A stretch of 64,000 nucleotides of DNA from Bordetella sp. LUAb4 (GCF_021325795.1 NZ_JAHPZX010000002.1:868001-932000), one strand, 5' to 3'; counted from the first letter of the stretch, positions 37,173 to 45,872 are shown. A program made the numbers and translations. Notes: a model not told the origin generated them from the sequence alone.

Positions 37173-37898
37173 ATGCGTGCGAATTTTGCGTTGTTCGAAG
37201 GGGTGACACAGCTGGACCTGACAGGTCCCTATGAAGTCCTGGCCCGAGCGCCGGGCTTCCAATGCGATCTGGTTGCCAAAGGGCCGCAAGCCGTCCGTTC
37301 GGACAGGGGTCTCATGCTGGTGCCGACCACGACCGTGGCTGAAGCCGGACCCTGCGACCTGCTGGTCGTTCCCGGTGGTCCCGGAACCGATGCCGCGCTG
37401 CAGGATCCGGTGTGGGTGGATTTCGTCAGGACCCAGGCGGCTTCGGCCAAGTGGGTATTCGGCATCTGCACCGGATCCTTGCTGCTTGGCGCGGCTGGGT
37501 TGCTGAAAGGACGCCGCGCATCCTGCCACTGGCTGGCCCGCGATCTACTGGCCGAATTCGGCGCCCAGCCCGTGGATGACCGGACGACGATAGACGGCAA
37601 GTACTTTACCTCCGGCGGTGTCACCGCCGGCATCGACATGGCGCTGCTGGTCGTGGCGAACATTCTGGATCGGGCGGCTGCCGAACAGATCCAATTGCAG
37701 ATCGAATACGATCCAGCGCCGCCTTTCCCCGGCGGCACGCTTTTCACCTCGCGCCCAGAAATCGTGCAGCGCTGCATGGCGGCGAGTGCCGTAGGGCGGG
37801 CATCACGCGCAGCAGCGGTCAAGGCCGCCGCCGCGAAACTTGGTAGCGAAACTCAGGGCGGCGTCGTCGACGGAGCCACGGGCTTGGGTAGCAGTTGA
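37173..37898 (+). CDS. DJ-1/PfpI family protein, isonitrile hydratase-like
   Basis: The protein has the class I glutamine-amidotransferase-like fold of DJ-1/PfpI relatives. The nucleophile Cys is in FGICTGSLLLGAAGLLKGR, and VTQLDLTGPYEV near the N-terminus contains the Asp that aligns with isonitrile hydratase InhA, which converts isonitriles to N-substituted formamides. The 241-residue length is close to InhA (about 228). The C-terminus extends into convergent overlap (46 bp) with the TehA-like gene. Biochemical role unproven. Confidence 0.88.
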   Translation: MRANFALFEGVTQLDLTGPYEVLARAPGFQCDLVAKGPQAVRSDRGLMLVPTTTVAEAGPCDLLVVPGGPGTDAALQDPVWVDFVRTQAASAKWVFGICTGSLLLGAAGLLKGRRASCHWLARDLLAEFGAQPVDDRTTIDGKYFTSGGVTAGIDMALLVVANILDRAAAEQIQLQIEYDPAPPFPGGTLFTSRPEIVQRCMAASAVGRASRAAAVKAAAAKLGSETQGGVVDGATGLGSS

Positions 37899-38845
37899 CC
37901 CGCCCACAATTGCCGCAGCGTACCGATGGCAATGACCAACACCACCCCATTCGCGCCAACGAAAAGCACCGGCGCCATCGTCGCGAACAGGCCTGCCGGT
38001 TCATCCATCGCCATGCGCGTTGCCGCCCCCGCCAGTGCCGTGGCACCGAAGGTGAAGGCCCAGTAGGACGCGCCAAAGGGTTGTTCCCGTATCCACCGCA
38101 ATTTGCGCAGTAGAAGCAACGCCTGCAACAGCGCATATCCCATCAACATATGCGCGGCCAGGTCGGAATGCGCCCCGCTCACGGCCAGATAGCAGGATGC
38201 CCCCACCGCGGGCGGCGCCAACTGTATGCCCAGCGTAGGGCGCAAAGCAAGCGGCAGCGGGCCTTCCGTGTACAGGCGATGCAGCAGCACCGACTCGATG
38301 GCGAGCCAGTTGAAAAAGCCGATCCCGAACGCAAGCTGTGCGATTTCGTGCCAACCGAGCGCGGCGCCGACGATGCCGGTGACGAAGCCGCCGGCCACCA
38401 AGGGCAGGTACAGCACAGGCGTCGTCGTCGCGGGATCTCTTCCGCCGCGCCACAGCAAGCCGGTGCGCCACAGGCCGAACAGCAGCGTGAACACGGCGCC
38501 GATCACGTACAACACCAACGCCGCCGGGCGGGAATAAGGTAATGCCCCGGCTGCCACGAGCATCGTCGCTACGCCGGCCAGGCCGATGAAGCAGCACTGG
38601 ATGGCATGCGCCGCTTCCTCCCGTGCCGCCGTTTCGGCGCGCAACCACTTCATGCCATACAGGACACTGATGACCAGCCAGGAAAGCGCCGCCGCCAGGT
38701 AGATGATTTCGCCCACCGCCGCGGGCAATCCCCAGGCGGCGTGGCCAAGACGCCAATCGGCGCCCAGGCCGGCCAGCCCCAGAACAATACCGAAGAACGA
38801 CGGCGGCACCATGGGGAGCGCGCGCGAGACGAGTCGAGTAGCCAT
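37853..38845 (-). CDS. TehA/TDT-family membrane transporter
   Basis: Ten hydrophobic helices are visible across 330 residues (PPSFFGIVLGLAGLGADW, LSWLVISVLYGMKWL, ALVLYVIGAVFTLLFGL, and others). They match the tellurite-resistance/dicarboxylate transporter (TDT, SLAC1-like) family in length and in the N-terminal PPSFFGIVLGLAGLG motif. It probably moves small anions across the inner membrane. It converges on the DJ-1 gene and is 39 bp downstream of the isochorismatase gene, probably co-transcribed with it. Confidence 0.9.
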   Translation of the reverse strand: MATRLVSRALPMVPPSFFGIVLGLAGLGADWRLGHAAWGLPAAVGEIIYLAAALSWLVISVLYGMKWLRAETAAREEAAHAIQCCFIGLAGVATMLVAAGALPYSRPAALVLYVIGAVFTLLFGLWRTGLLWRGGRDPATTTPVLYLPLVAGGFVTGIVGAALGWHEIAQLAFGIGFFNWLAIESVLLHRLYTEGPLPLALRPTLGIQLAPPAVGASCYLAVSGAHSDLAAHMLMGYALLQALLLLRKLRWIREQPFGASYWAFTFGATALAGAATRMAMDEPAGLFATMAPVLFVGANGVVLVIAIGTLRQLWAGQLLPKPVAPSTTPP

Positions 38846-38884
38846 TGATGTACCCCTGAGATGCCGGTTCGGGACGACGCCAGA

Positions 38885-39502
38885 TTACCTGGTATACGAC
38901 TGGGAAATCTGTCCCACGAGGGTAGCCCATGGCATGTCCAACGCGCCATACACCGCCCCCGCTTCTGGCCGGCCATTGTCCTTCAGGATTTCGACCATGA
39001 GCGTTGCATAATCGGCCAGGATCACACCCGCCTGCTGCATGCGCAGCAGCCCGGTCTGACGCTTGGTATCGCTGAACGTGCCGGACGCATCGACGGCAAC
39101 GTAGGCGTCCAGGCCGCGCGCCACGGCGGTCATGGCGGGAAAAGCCGCGCACACTTCCAGCGAGATCCCTGCGAAGATCAGTTTCTTGCGTCCGGTCGCC
39201 TCGATCGCGCGAGCGACACGCTCGTCGTCATAAGCGTTCACCGAAGCGCGGTCGATGATCTCGACCCCGGGCAGCGCGTCGACCAGTTCGGGAAAAGTCG
39301 GGCCCCACATGCTATCGCGTGCCGTCGTCGTCACCACGATCGGCAGTCCCAGCACCTTGGCGGCCTTGGCCAGGGCGATGACGTTGTGCTTGAGTTCTCC
39401 CGTCGAGTAATCCCGTACGCCGGTCATCAGGCCGATCTGATGATCGACCAGGATCAGGGCGGCATTGTCGGCGGTGAGCGGTTCGTAGCGACGTTGGGTC
39501 AT
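38885..39502 (-). CDS. Isochorismatase-family cysteine hydrolase, YcaC-like
   Basis: The 205-residue enzyme has the isochorismatase fold with catalytic Asp (ALILVDHQIGLMTGV), a central Lys (TGRKKLIFAGIS) and the nucleophile Cys (GISLEVCAAFPAM), close to YcaC-type hydrolases of unknown physiological substrate. ATG 39502 (MTQRRYEP) is chosen over an upstream ATG that would add 41 residues without family likeness. It is divergent from the LysR gene at 39729, which probably controls it, and adjacent to TehA, pirin and esterase genes. Confidence 0.9.
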   Translation of the reverse strand: MTQRRYEPLTADNAALILVDHQIGLMTGVRDYSTGELKHNVIALAKAAKVLGLPIVVTTTARDSMWGPTFPELVDALPGVEIIDRASVNAYDDERVARAIEATGRKKLIFAGISLEVCAAFPAMTAVARGLDAYVAVDASGTFSDTKRQTGLLRMQQAGVILADYATLMVEILKDNGRPEAGAVYGALDMPWATLVGQISQSYTR

Positions 39503-39728
39503 GGCATTCTCCAATACGATTGCGTAGGATTCAACGACAGCGGGTGCTGCCGGGACAGCGCCGGACGGACAGTCCCGCGGGCTGCGGGAACGGTTCCGTG
39601 TTGGCGACGAATGCATTCTGCCCATTGCCCTATCGGCCGAGAAGACGGCAAAATCGCACCTTAACGTCCAGCCATTTGGACGATCGCTGCCGTGCTCCAG
39701 GCAGCGCGTTTGTCATGCGGAGGTAAGC

Positions 39729-40643
39729 GTGCTGGATCTGAATGACTTCTTCTACTTCGTCCAGGTCGTAGACCGGGGCGGCTTCACCGCCGCGGGACGG
39801 ACCCTGCACGTGCCCAAGTCCACGCTCAGCCATCGCATGCAGCAGTTGGAAGCAGAGCTGGGCGTGCGGCTGCTCAACCGCACCTCGCGCAAGTTCGGCA
39901 TGACGGACGCGGGCGAAGACTTCTATCGGCATGCCGTTGCCATGCTGCGTGAGGCAGAACTGGCGGAAACCGCCATCCGCCACCGGCTGACCGAGCCAAC
40001 CGGCACCGTGCGTTGCACGGCGGGCGCCGCCACCATGCAGTTCGCCATGTCACCCATCATCGCCGGCTTCCTGGCACAGCATCCCAACGTGAACATCGTG
40101 GCGCACGCGGCGGACCGCAACGTCGACATCGTTGGCGAAAACTACGACATCGCCGTGCGCGCGCACTCCGATCCCCTGCCCGATTCGAACCTGGTACAGC
40201 GCACGCTGGCGCCCGCCCCTTGGTTCCTTTTCGCGGGCACAGATTACATCGCCGCGCATGGTGCGCCGACGACACCGAGGGAATTGCAGGCGCACCCCTC
40301 GCTGTACATGATGCGCGGCACGTCCGCGCCGGCCTGGCGGCTGCGCCACGCCAGCCGCCGTACACAAGACGAGGCCGTGCTGCCATTGGCTCCCAGGCTT
40401 ATCAGCGACGACATGATCGGGTTGCAGCGGGCGGCCATTCAGGGCCTGGGGATCGTGGCGCTGCCCAGCTACGTATGCCGCGACGCGGTCCGTGCGGGGC
40501 TACTCACGCGCGTGCTGCCGGACTGGGTGGCGGGCGATTCGACGATTACGGCACTCATCCCCTACCGGCAGGGTTTGCTGCCCTCGGTACGAGCCTTCCT
40601 GGATCATCTGGTTGCCGAGTTTCCCAAGGCGGTGCTGTTCTAG
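39729..40643 (+). CDS. LysR-family transcriptional regulator
   Basis: The N-terminal winged helix (residues 3-60; DFFYFVQVVDRGGFTAAGR, TLHVPKSTLSHRMQQLEAEL) and C-terminal inducer-binding domain identify a LysR regulator of 304 residues. The start is GTG at 39729, preceded by GGAGG. It is divergent from the isochorismatase gene across 226 bp, the usual arrangement for control. The 3' end lies in a 36-bp triplicated tract: TAG at 40641 sits in the first copy, and the frame stays open for about 50 more codons after it. Confidence 0.93.
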   Translation: MLDLNDFFYFVQVVDRGGFTAAGRTLHVPKSTLSHRMQQLEAELGVRLLNRTSRKFGMTDAGEDFYRHAVAMLREAELAETAIRHRLTEPTGTVRCTAGAATMQFAMSPIIAGFLAQHPNVNIVAHAADRNVDIVGENYDIAVRAHSDPLPDSNLVQRTLAPAPWFLFAGTDYIAAHGAPTTPRELQAHPSLYMMRGTSAPAWRLRHASRRTQDEAVLPLAPRLISDDMIGLQRAAIQGLGIVALPSYVCRDAVRAGLLTRVLPDWVAGDSTITALIPYRQGLLPSVRAFLDHLVAEFPKAVLF

Positions 40644-40721
40644 CGGGCTGTCGAGTCCGCCAAGACGGTGCTGTTGCAGCGGGGTGCCAAATTTCGCAAG
40701 GCCGTGCTGTACCAACCTGCG
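40614..40721 (+). repeat. 36-bp tandem repeat (3 copies) at the 3' end of the LysR gene
   Basis: Units at 40614-40649, 40650-40685 and 40686-40721 share the core AAG(G/A)C(G/C)GTGCTGT. Each is 12 codons, so they keep the LysR frame: EFPKAVLF-stop, then ESAKTVLLQRG, then KFRKAVLYQPA. The TAG in the first unit ends the protein, and the others are now downstream of it. They look like a decaying in-frame duplication. Confidence 0.8.
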
Positions 40722-40831
40722 CGCCTGCCGTCGTCCAATGGCTTGGACATTGAGTTCGAATCTGGCTGTCTTCTCGTCTGCGGGACCCTTCTCTAAAGTG
40801 TCCTCGCACGCACACTTTGGAGCAGCGGACA

Positions 40832-41713
40832 ATGGACACTCCCCCTGGAACCACGATCCCCCATCAGATCACCACGCGGATAGGGAAGACGGTGATTGGC
40901 GTTCCCCACAAGATCGGCAACGGTTTTTCTGCCCTGCATTTTTCGGAAGAGATGTTCGACGGCGCCATGGATCCGCTGTTGATGGTGGATCACTTCGTGA
41001 TGACCGCAGCGACATTCGAACCGCATTTGCACGCTGGCATCTCGGCGGTCACTGCCCTGTTCGAAGATTCGGAAGGCGCGTTTCTGAATCGTGACACGCT
41101 AGGCAATAACCTTGCTTTGCAAGCGGGCGACCTGTACTGGCTGACTGCCGCGGGCGGTGCTATCCACGAGGAACGCCCCGACGATGGCGCGCGCGTGCAC
41201 GCCCTGCAGATTTTCGTGAACCTGCCAGCGCTCATGAAGAAAGAGCCTGCGCGGGCGCTGCATGTACAGGCGCGGGAAATCCCGCTGCTGGAAGGTCCGG
41301 GACATCGCGTGCGGGTGGTGTTGGGGCGCAGCGCCGCGGCGGTCGGCGGCACGGACACACCGCAGGATATGACGTTGTTGAATGGCGTCCTGATTCAGGA
41401 CGGTCCATTTATTCATTTATTGCCTGAGGCGTGGCAGGCCTGGCTATATGTTGTCGCCGGCAGCTTGACGCTGAATGTCCAGCATGAAGCGATAACCCTG
41501 GCGGCCGGTATGTCGACCACGGTCGCGGCTGGCCGGGAAATCGAACTGGTTCTGCGATCCGGCACGCACGCCCATTTCGTCCTGATGGCGGGCAGGCCGA
41601 TCCGCGAGGCGTTCGTCAAACACGGCCCCCTGGTCATGTCCTCGGTGGCGGATATACGGCAAACCCTCACACGTCACGCCAACCACGGGTTCGGCGAATT
41701 GCCGCCGGTGTAA
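40832..41713 (+). CDS. Pirin-family protein
   Basis: The bicupin pirin family includes quercetinase-like and regulatory proteins. The N-terminal cupin has HxH (PHLHAG) and HxE (GGAIHEERPDD), matching the three His and one Glu metal ligands of pirin. The C-terminal cupin (IHLLPEAWQAWLYVVAGSL) and IREAFVKHGPLVMSS are family-typical. ATG 40832 follows GGAG with 9-nt spacing; a TTG 15 nt upstream is less likely. The alpha/beta hydrolase follows 13 bp later, so the two are probably co-transcribed. Confidence 0.92.
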   Translation: MDTPPGTTIPHQITTRIGKTVIGVPHKIGNGFSALHFSEEMFDGAMDPLLMVDHFVMTAATFEPHLHAGISAVTALFEDSEGAFLNRDTLGNNLALQAGDLYWLTAAGGAIHEERPDDGARVHALQIFVNLPALMKKEPARALHVQAREIPLLEGPGHRVRVVLGRSAAAVGGTDTPQDMTLLNGVLIQDGPFIHLLPEAWQAWLYVVAGSLTLNVQHEAITLAAGMSTTVAAGREIELVLRSGTHAHFVLMAGRPIREAFVKHGPLVMSSVADIRQTLTRHANHGFGELPPV

Positions 41714-41726
41714 GGGGAGATTGACC

Positions 41727-42674
41727 ATGTCAGACATGCAGCGTCCGGTCAGCGACCAGGATCACATCACGACCTTCCCCATCTCGAACGAAGAACGGGC
41801 ACGCGAGACAGCATTGCGGCAGCGCTTCGCGGAATTCTGGGCATCCGCGAACGGCAATCCCCGCGCGGTTTATGACACTTTCATCGGAAATAGCCCTTCC
41901 AGCCGCGATGTCGCACTGATTGCGGTACGCGAGGAGTGCGTCCGCGGATGGTGGGTATGCCCCGCCCAACCAGCCACCGGCGAGGCCATCCTCTACATCC
42001 ATGGCGGTGGCTACGTGCTGGGCAGTGCGCAGGCCTACCTGGGCTTCGTCAGCCAGATCGTCAGCCGCACGGGGATTCCCGCCCTGGTCATCGACTATCC
42101 CCTGGCTCCCGAAGCATCTCTACCCGCCGCCCCCTCCGCGGCGCTGGCCGCGTATCTATGGATGGCGCGGCAGGGTTGCAAGCGTATCGCCATAGCCGGC
42201 GACTCGGCGGGAGGCGGCCTGGCACTCGTCACGCTGGCACAGCTGGCCAGGCTGCCTGGCGCCGCGCAGCCCATCGCCGGCGTGGTCTTCTCACCGTGGA
42301 CCGATCTGGCCTTCACCGGCAAGTCCATGCACGACCCGTCGGTGCTGGACCCGTTGATCAGTGTTGACTACCTGCAGGACTGTGCAGGCAAATACCTGGG
42401 CGGCATGCAGGCCAGTTCTCCCCTGGCGTCACCGCTGTACGGCAACCTGCAAGGCTTGCCGCCGCTGCTCATACAAGCAGGAACCGACGAGCGCCTGCTC
42501 GACGACTCCCGGCAGTACGCGGCTCGCGCCGCGCAAGCTGGCGTCCTGACGCGGCTCGAAATCTGGGAAGGTATGCACCACGTCTTCCAACTGGACTCCG
42601 CACATATCGAGAGCAGCCGGCGAGCACTCGACCGCGGCGCCGCGTTTCTTCTTGAAGCCTTCGGAAGGCATTGA
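41727..42674 (+). CDS. Alpha/beta hydrolase, hormone-sensitive-lipase-like esterase
   Basis: The HGGGYVLGS oxyanion motif (from about residue 87), the nucleophile elbow GDSAGGG, a catalytic Asp in IQAGTDERLLDDS and a His in GMHHVFQ form the HSL-type catalytic triad. 315 residues, no signal peptide, so a cytoplasmic esterase or lipase. Start at 41727 follows GGAG with 8-nt spacing (TTG at 41721 is an alternative). Co-transcribed with the pirin gene. Substrate unknown. Confidence 0.92.
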   Translation: MSDMQRPVSDQDHITTFPISNEERARETALRQRFAEFWASANGNPRAVYDTFIGNSPSSRDVALIAVREECVRGWWVCPAQPATGEAILYIHGGGYVLGSAQAYLGFVSQIVSRTGIPALVIDYPLAPEASLPAAPSAALAAYLWMARQGCKRIAIAGDSAGGGLALVTLAQLARLPGAAQPIAGVVFSPWTDLAFTGKSMHDPSVLDPLISVDYLQDCAGKYLGGMQASSPLASPLYGNLQGLPPLLIQAGTDERLLDDSRQYAARAAQAGVLTRLEIWEGMHHVFQLDSAHIESSRRALDRGAAFLLEAFGRH

Positions 42675-42738
42675 CATATCGAATCGCGGGTCCGCCCCTG
42701 GGCGTCAAAACGCCGAGCCGATTGCCGGAAGCCGTCGT

Positions 42739-42774
42739 AAAAAAAACGGCCCCGTGCGAGGAAACACGGGGCCG
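42739..42774 (-). terminator. Intrinsic terminator of second DUF4148 gene
   Basis: The 10-bp stem CGGCCCCGTG/CACGGGGCCG (42747-42756 and 42765-42774) is followed, reading leftward, by eight Ts. The stem and loop are identical to copy 1 at 35767-35794, although it lies further from its gene. It could also bound the esterase gene on the other strand, but lacks a T-run there. Confidence 0.8.
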
Positions 42775-42871
42775 CGATACTGCATTGAGAGGACATCCTG
42801 AACTGCGCCCCCGCCTCTCGCCGGGGAACCCGTCAGGCCAGCACGCCTGGCGAGCCGGACTTCGATTCGGT

Positions 42872-42889
42872 CCGCGCCTGAAGGCGCGG
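42872..42889. terminator. Short GC-rich hairpin, possible rightward terminator
   Basis: CCGCGCCT (42872-42879) and AGGCGCGG (42882-42889) are perfectly complementary around GA, followed rightward by TTTA. It lies about 200 bp after the esterase stop. The T-run is short, so a terminator role is tentative. Confidence 0.4.
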
Positions 42890-43021
42890 TTTACTTGGAG
42901 CAGGCTAAGCCCGAGCGGCCGCCTGTCGAGTTCTGAAAAGCAATGCTGCGATCTTGTGACTCATGATCGGGGGCTATCCTTGATCAAGTGACCTGCGATC
43001 CCTTATCGGATGACCTTGCGA

Positions 43022-43345
43022 TCAGCCTTGAAACGGTACGTTGTTCGAGTCACCGAAGGCGGTGGCGCCGGGCGTCTTCGCCACGTCGGCGGCAACTTGG
43101 GCACGCGACACGCTGGAATCGGCTTGGGCGGCGAACGCAACGTTGTCGCTGTCACCGAAGGCAACCAGGCCTTCGTTCTTGGCTTGTTGCAGTTCGGCTT
43201 GAATCTGGGTGCGGGTCGCCGAGCTGTCGGCTTGCGCGTAGTTGCCTTGGAAAGGCACGTTGTCGATGTCACCGCGGGGCGTGCCGGCTTGGGCGGCGCC
43301 AATCAGGGCAAACGAAACGATCAGCGAGGTGGCGATGGTCTTCAT
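43022..43345 (-). CDS. DUF4148-type small exported protein, copy 2
   Basis: The 107-residue protein is nearly identical to copy 1 at 35867-36190. I count four substitutions, all in the mature part: N to S in QADNSATRT, then V to S, N to D and P to A in the middle GDVNNVPFAAQ block, which reads GDSDNVAFAAQ here. Signal peptide and start are the same, with ATG 43345 preceded by the same AGGAG; the longer open frame upstream lies in the duplicated flank. Its second NNVPF motif is partly degraded. Function unknown. Confidence 0.9.
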   Translation of the reverse strand: MKTIATSLIVSFALIGAAQAGTPRGDIDNVPFQGNYAQADSSATRTQIQAELQQAKNEGLVAFGDSDNVAFAAQADSSVSRAQVAADVAKTPGATAFGDSNNVPFQG

Positions 43346-43495
43346 GGCAGTTCTCCTAGTCCTAGTCAGTGGGAGCAGACCGTGTCGGCTAATTCCGGGG
43401 TGGTCTGTTGCTGTTCCCGATGACTGCATTCTGCGCTCGCAAGACCTAGGGATAAACCCGATATTTGCCAAATGACCTTTCCAAAAATCGCGGCA
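43346..43495 (-). repeat. Duplicated upstream flank of DUF4148 gene, copy 2
   Basis: Matches 36191-36345 over about 150 bp with few changes near the gene and more at the far end. Copy 2 therefore carried its promoter and was a segmental duplication rather than a retro-copied coding region. Confidence 0.85.
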
Positions 43496-43616
43496 ATGTG
43501 ACTATTAGCCTCATAAGTCGCGACTATCGCTGCTGTCTGCAGGCGGACTGACCCGGCCGCCTAGCTGCGCTGCCAATGCTCTTCCGCAATAGTTGCTCTA
43601 ACAAGAACTACCATCA

Positions 43617-44657
43617 CTACAGTGAATTCAAACGACCCTCCAGGTCTCGAATAGACCCGAGAACATCAGCGAGATCAGGTAGTGGTCCGAAAATCATGGT
43701 GCCCATGGCCTCATAATCGCGAGCGAGTGCATCGCGCATCGCAATTGACGGGGATAAGGTAAATGAGCCATGCCTGGCAGTATCCAATCCTTGATCGGGA
43801 CTGCCAAAAAACAGGCGGGCATGCCGAGCGCAATCCTGTGCCAGGTGGTTATCGGATATCCACGCTGCGGCACTCGGGTGCCGCAGCAGCCGGTAAACAT
43901 CATAGGAATGCCGTGAAACACGCTGCCCCCCATGCCGCAGCTCTCCTCGCCGGCCATGCCATTGGCACAAGCCGTGCAAAATCATGATCTTGTCCCAGAA
44001 GGTACGTTCCGGACTGACTGTGGTGATGTTGGATACAGTCATGTCCAAACTGGGCAGGTAGTTATCCACGTAAGGTACAACCGAGGCAGTCTCATGGGGA
44101 TCCAAAGCGGACTTTGCGCCCGCCTCGATCTTGACGGCTGAGCGGATGTAGGGGTTCGACTTAGCAACCACGGTCGGATACCAAAAAAGCAAGGTCTGCT
44201 GATCAGGGTCTTCCGGATCCAGCTCTAAATGGAACCTGTCGCTCCGGATGGCCCGCGCCGCGACCTCTCGAAGCTCCCGGCACATTGCCCCGGCGACGTA
44301 CCGTTGGCAGGCCTGACGAATGCAGTCGAGTCGTACGCGACGCTGCTTTCCACTCAAAGCCTCCAAATCAGCCGCAACGAGTGGCTGCCCAATGTCCTCG
44401 CGGAATACCGTGATATCGATATCTTCGGAGAAACGGGATATCAACCCATATGCCTTGGACAAAGACGTCCCGCCCTTGAACAACAACCTTGGGCCGCTTC
44501 GCTTCAACCCGTTGAATAAAGCGTCTAAGGTCCAGCAGACCCAAAAATCCTTTTCGACGTTTTCAGTCGTGGTCCCCATCCCTGCGGCTGCCTTTACAAA
44601 CAGCTCGTTTCGTTCATTGTCGGTAGCCTGAATGAGCGTTTCGAAATTTGGATTCAC
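43617..44657 (-). CDS. AbiEii-type nucleotidyltransferase toxin
   Basis: This belongs to the AbiEii nucleotidyltransferase family, the toxin of type IV toxin-antitoxin systems that also act in phage abortive infection. The signature LLFKGGTSLSKAYGLISRFS, followed by EDIDITVF, is the pol-beta-like GS..D.D active site. FWDKIMILHG in the C-terminal half is also typical. 346 residues is a usual length. The antitoxin-type gene lies 51 bp upstream on the same strand. The region looks less GC-rich than its neighbours, in keeping with acquisition. Activity here is inferred. Confidence 0.9.
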   Translation of the reverse strand: MNPNFETLIQATDNERNELFVKAAAGMGTTTENVEKDFWVCWTLDALFNGLKRSGPRLLFKGGTSLSKAYGLISRFSEDIDITVFREDIGQPLVAADLEALSGKQRRVRLDCIRQACQRYVAGAMCRELREVAARAIRSDRFHLELDPEDPDQQTLLFWYPTVVAKSNPYIRSAVKIEAGAKSALDPHETASVVPYVDNYLPSLDMTVSNITTVSPERTFWDKIMILHGLCQWHGRRGELRHGGQRVSRHSYDVYRLLRHPSAAAWISDNHLAQDCARHARLFFGSPDQGLDTARHGSFTLSPSIAMRDALARDYEAMGTMIFGPLPDLADVLGSIRDLEGRLNSL

Positions 44658-44708
44658 GTTGCCTCGCGCGGGGACTACGCGCGCTTGGCGTTCTGGTGGG
44701 GTAGCTAG

Positions 44709-45359
44709 CTACGCGTTGGATACGCTAGGTAGCAGATCGCATCCAGGGAGTTCCCGGACAATTGTTTGCATCCAGGCGGGCAGCGTGCTGAAACCAGCCA
44801 ACAGGTCCTGACGGATCGCATCTCCCGAAACCGGGTCGCCCAGAACTGCTGATAATCTTCTAACGATACGCGGCTTGTCACCGGGCAAAGTGTCCTTGAG
44901 CCAATGAAGCGCCTGCACAACCCGCATCGCAGGACGAGCGGCCCAATACAAACGGCGCGGAGCCGTCACCTTGAACTTGATCGTCAAGTTTTCCACCTGG
45001 ACCGTGCGTCGGCGCGCGTCCGTGTGGATGGTGACGTGCGCTGGTACTGCGTCCGTCAGACCGAGATCATTTGCGGCAGTCATGCCGTCGACAAGCAGTC
45101 GCAAATGATCGCGACGTGCGATCGCCTGGACGACCGCCTTGTAGTCGGGAGACGTGATGCTCTGCATCAGCCTGTTCATTCGCGGACGATCATAAAGGCC
45201 GCGGTCAATTCTCCTCAATAGCCCCGCAGCGACAAGGCGCTGCAACGCCTTATCCACCGCATCGCGGGAACCGAAGGATGCGAAGTCTGTGGGAACCCAC
45301 ACGTGATCAAGATCGGCCGTGTCCATGTGGGCGACTATTTGGGCTTTGAGGTCGTTCAT
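44709..45359 (-). CDS. DUF6088/AbiEi-like antitoxin with winged helix
   Basis: The N-terminus (residues 1-60) looks like a winged helix (VWVPTDFASFGSRDAVDKAL, RLVAAGLLRRIDRGLYDRP), and the rest matches the DUF6088/AbiEi antitoxin layout (TPA-type DLGLTDAVPAHVTIHTDARR). AbiEi proteins repress their own operon through inverted repeats and neutralise AbiEii. Here a long imperfect inverted repeat lies just upstream of the ATG. Partner of the toxin gene 51 bp downstream. GGTGAG precedes the start. Confidence 0.85.
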   Translation of the reverse strand: MNDLKAQIVAHMDTADLDHVWVPTDFASFGSRDAVDKALQRLVAAGLLRRIDRGLYDRPRMNRLMQSITSPDYKAVVQAIARRDHLRLLVDGMTAANDLGLTDAVPAHVTIHTDARRRTVQVENLTIKFKVTAPRRLYWAARPAMRVVQALHWLKDTLPGDKPRIVRRLSAVLGDPVSGDAIRQDLLAGFSTLPAWMQTIVRELPGCDLLPSVSNA

Positions 45360-45367
45360 AACTCACC

Positions 45368-45445
45368 TTTGTCCGATATTTGTACATTTTTTTCGGACAG
45401 ACTGCAATTCTTCGGTCCCAAATACATATACAAATTTCGGACAAA
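45368..45445. promoter_or_regulatory. Long inverted repeat, candidate AbiEi operator and promoter
   Basis: TTTGTCCGATATTTGTA (45368-45384) is complementary with one mismatch to TACAAATTTCGGACAAA (45429-45445). A third TTCGGACA half-site is at 45392-45399. The left arm ends 9 bp before the antitoxin ATG, so it covers the operon promoter and ribosome site, as expected for negative autoregulation by AbiEi. Confidence 0.75.
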
Positions 45446-45593
45446 ACGACAGCGCTAGTGACCTGGCCGCGTCCACGTCTTTGTCCCCTGAGAGACAAGA
45501 CCCGTCGACATATTCGACGGCGTGACTAGCCGATGAGGATATGATGGTGGCCACAGGGATACGCCCGTCTAACCACCGACTCCAAGGCCGACC

Positions 45594-45872
45594 ATGGAAC
45601 CGATCACCGTCGAAGCACTATTCGGCAAGCTCACGGCGCAGGCTTCGCTTCTCTCGTCCCTGATACGCGTACTACCGCTGGATGCGCTGCGGACGCTGGA
45701 AGCAGAGCTGATGCGCGAGGCGCAGAAAGCGAAGGTCTTTCTGGTCGGCCAGGCGGTTTCGGCCGAGGTATTGGAAAGCCACGACCAGCAAGCCGCGGAG
45801 AACCTCGCGATGGTACGCGAGGCATACACGCAGAAGGACTACCAGCGTCCCTCCGACAATGGCGGCGGCTAG
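45594..45872 (+). CDS. Hypothetical protein, 92 residues
   Basis: No family was recognised. The protein is mostly helical (LFGKLTAQASLLSSLIRVLP, EAELMREAQKAKVFLVGQAV), without signal peptide or membrane segment, ending in a Gly-rich tail. AAGG lies 6-8 nt before the ATG. It stands alone between the AbiE pair and the convergent Bug gene. Its antisense is also open, but the amino-acid composition and start context favour this strand. Could be a small regulator or phage-related helical protein; uncertain. Confidence 0.55.
   Translation: MEPITVEALFGKLTAQASLLSSLIRVLPLDALRTLEAELMREAQKAKVFLVGQAVSAEVLESHDQQAAENLAMVREAYTQKDYQRPSDNGGG

Larger units (their letters stand above)
42675..43021. other. Gene-free region with two hairpins before DUF4148 copy 2
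   Basis: 347 bp containing the DUF4148 terminator (42739-42774) and a second perfect hairpin (42872-42889). About 247 bp between the terminator and the DUF4148 stop is extra relative to copy 1 (72 bp) and has no recognisable gene or repeat. Confidence 0.5.
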
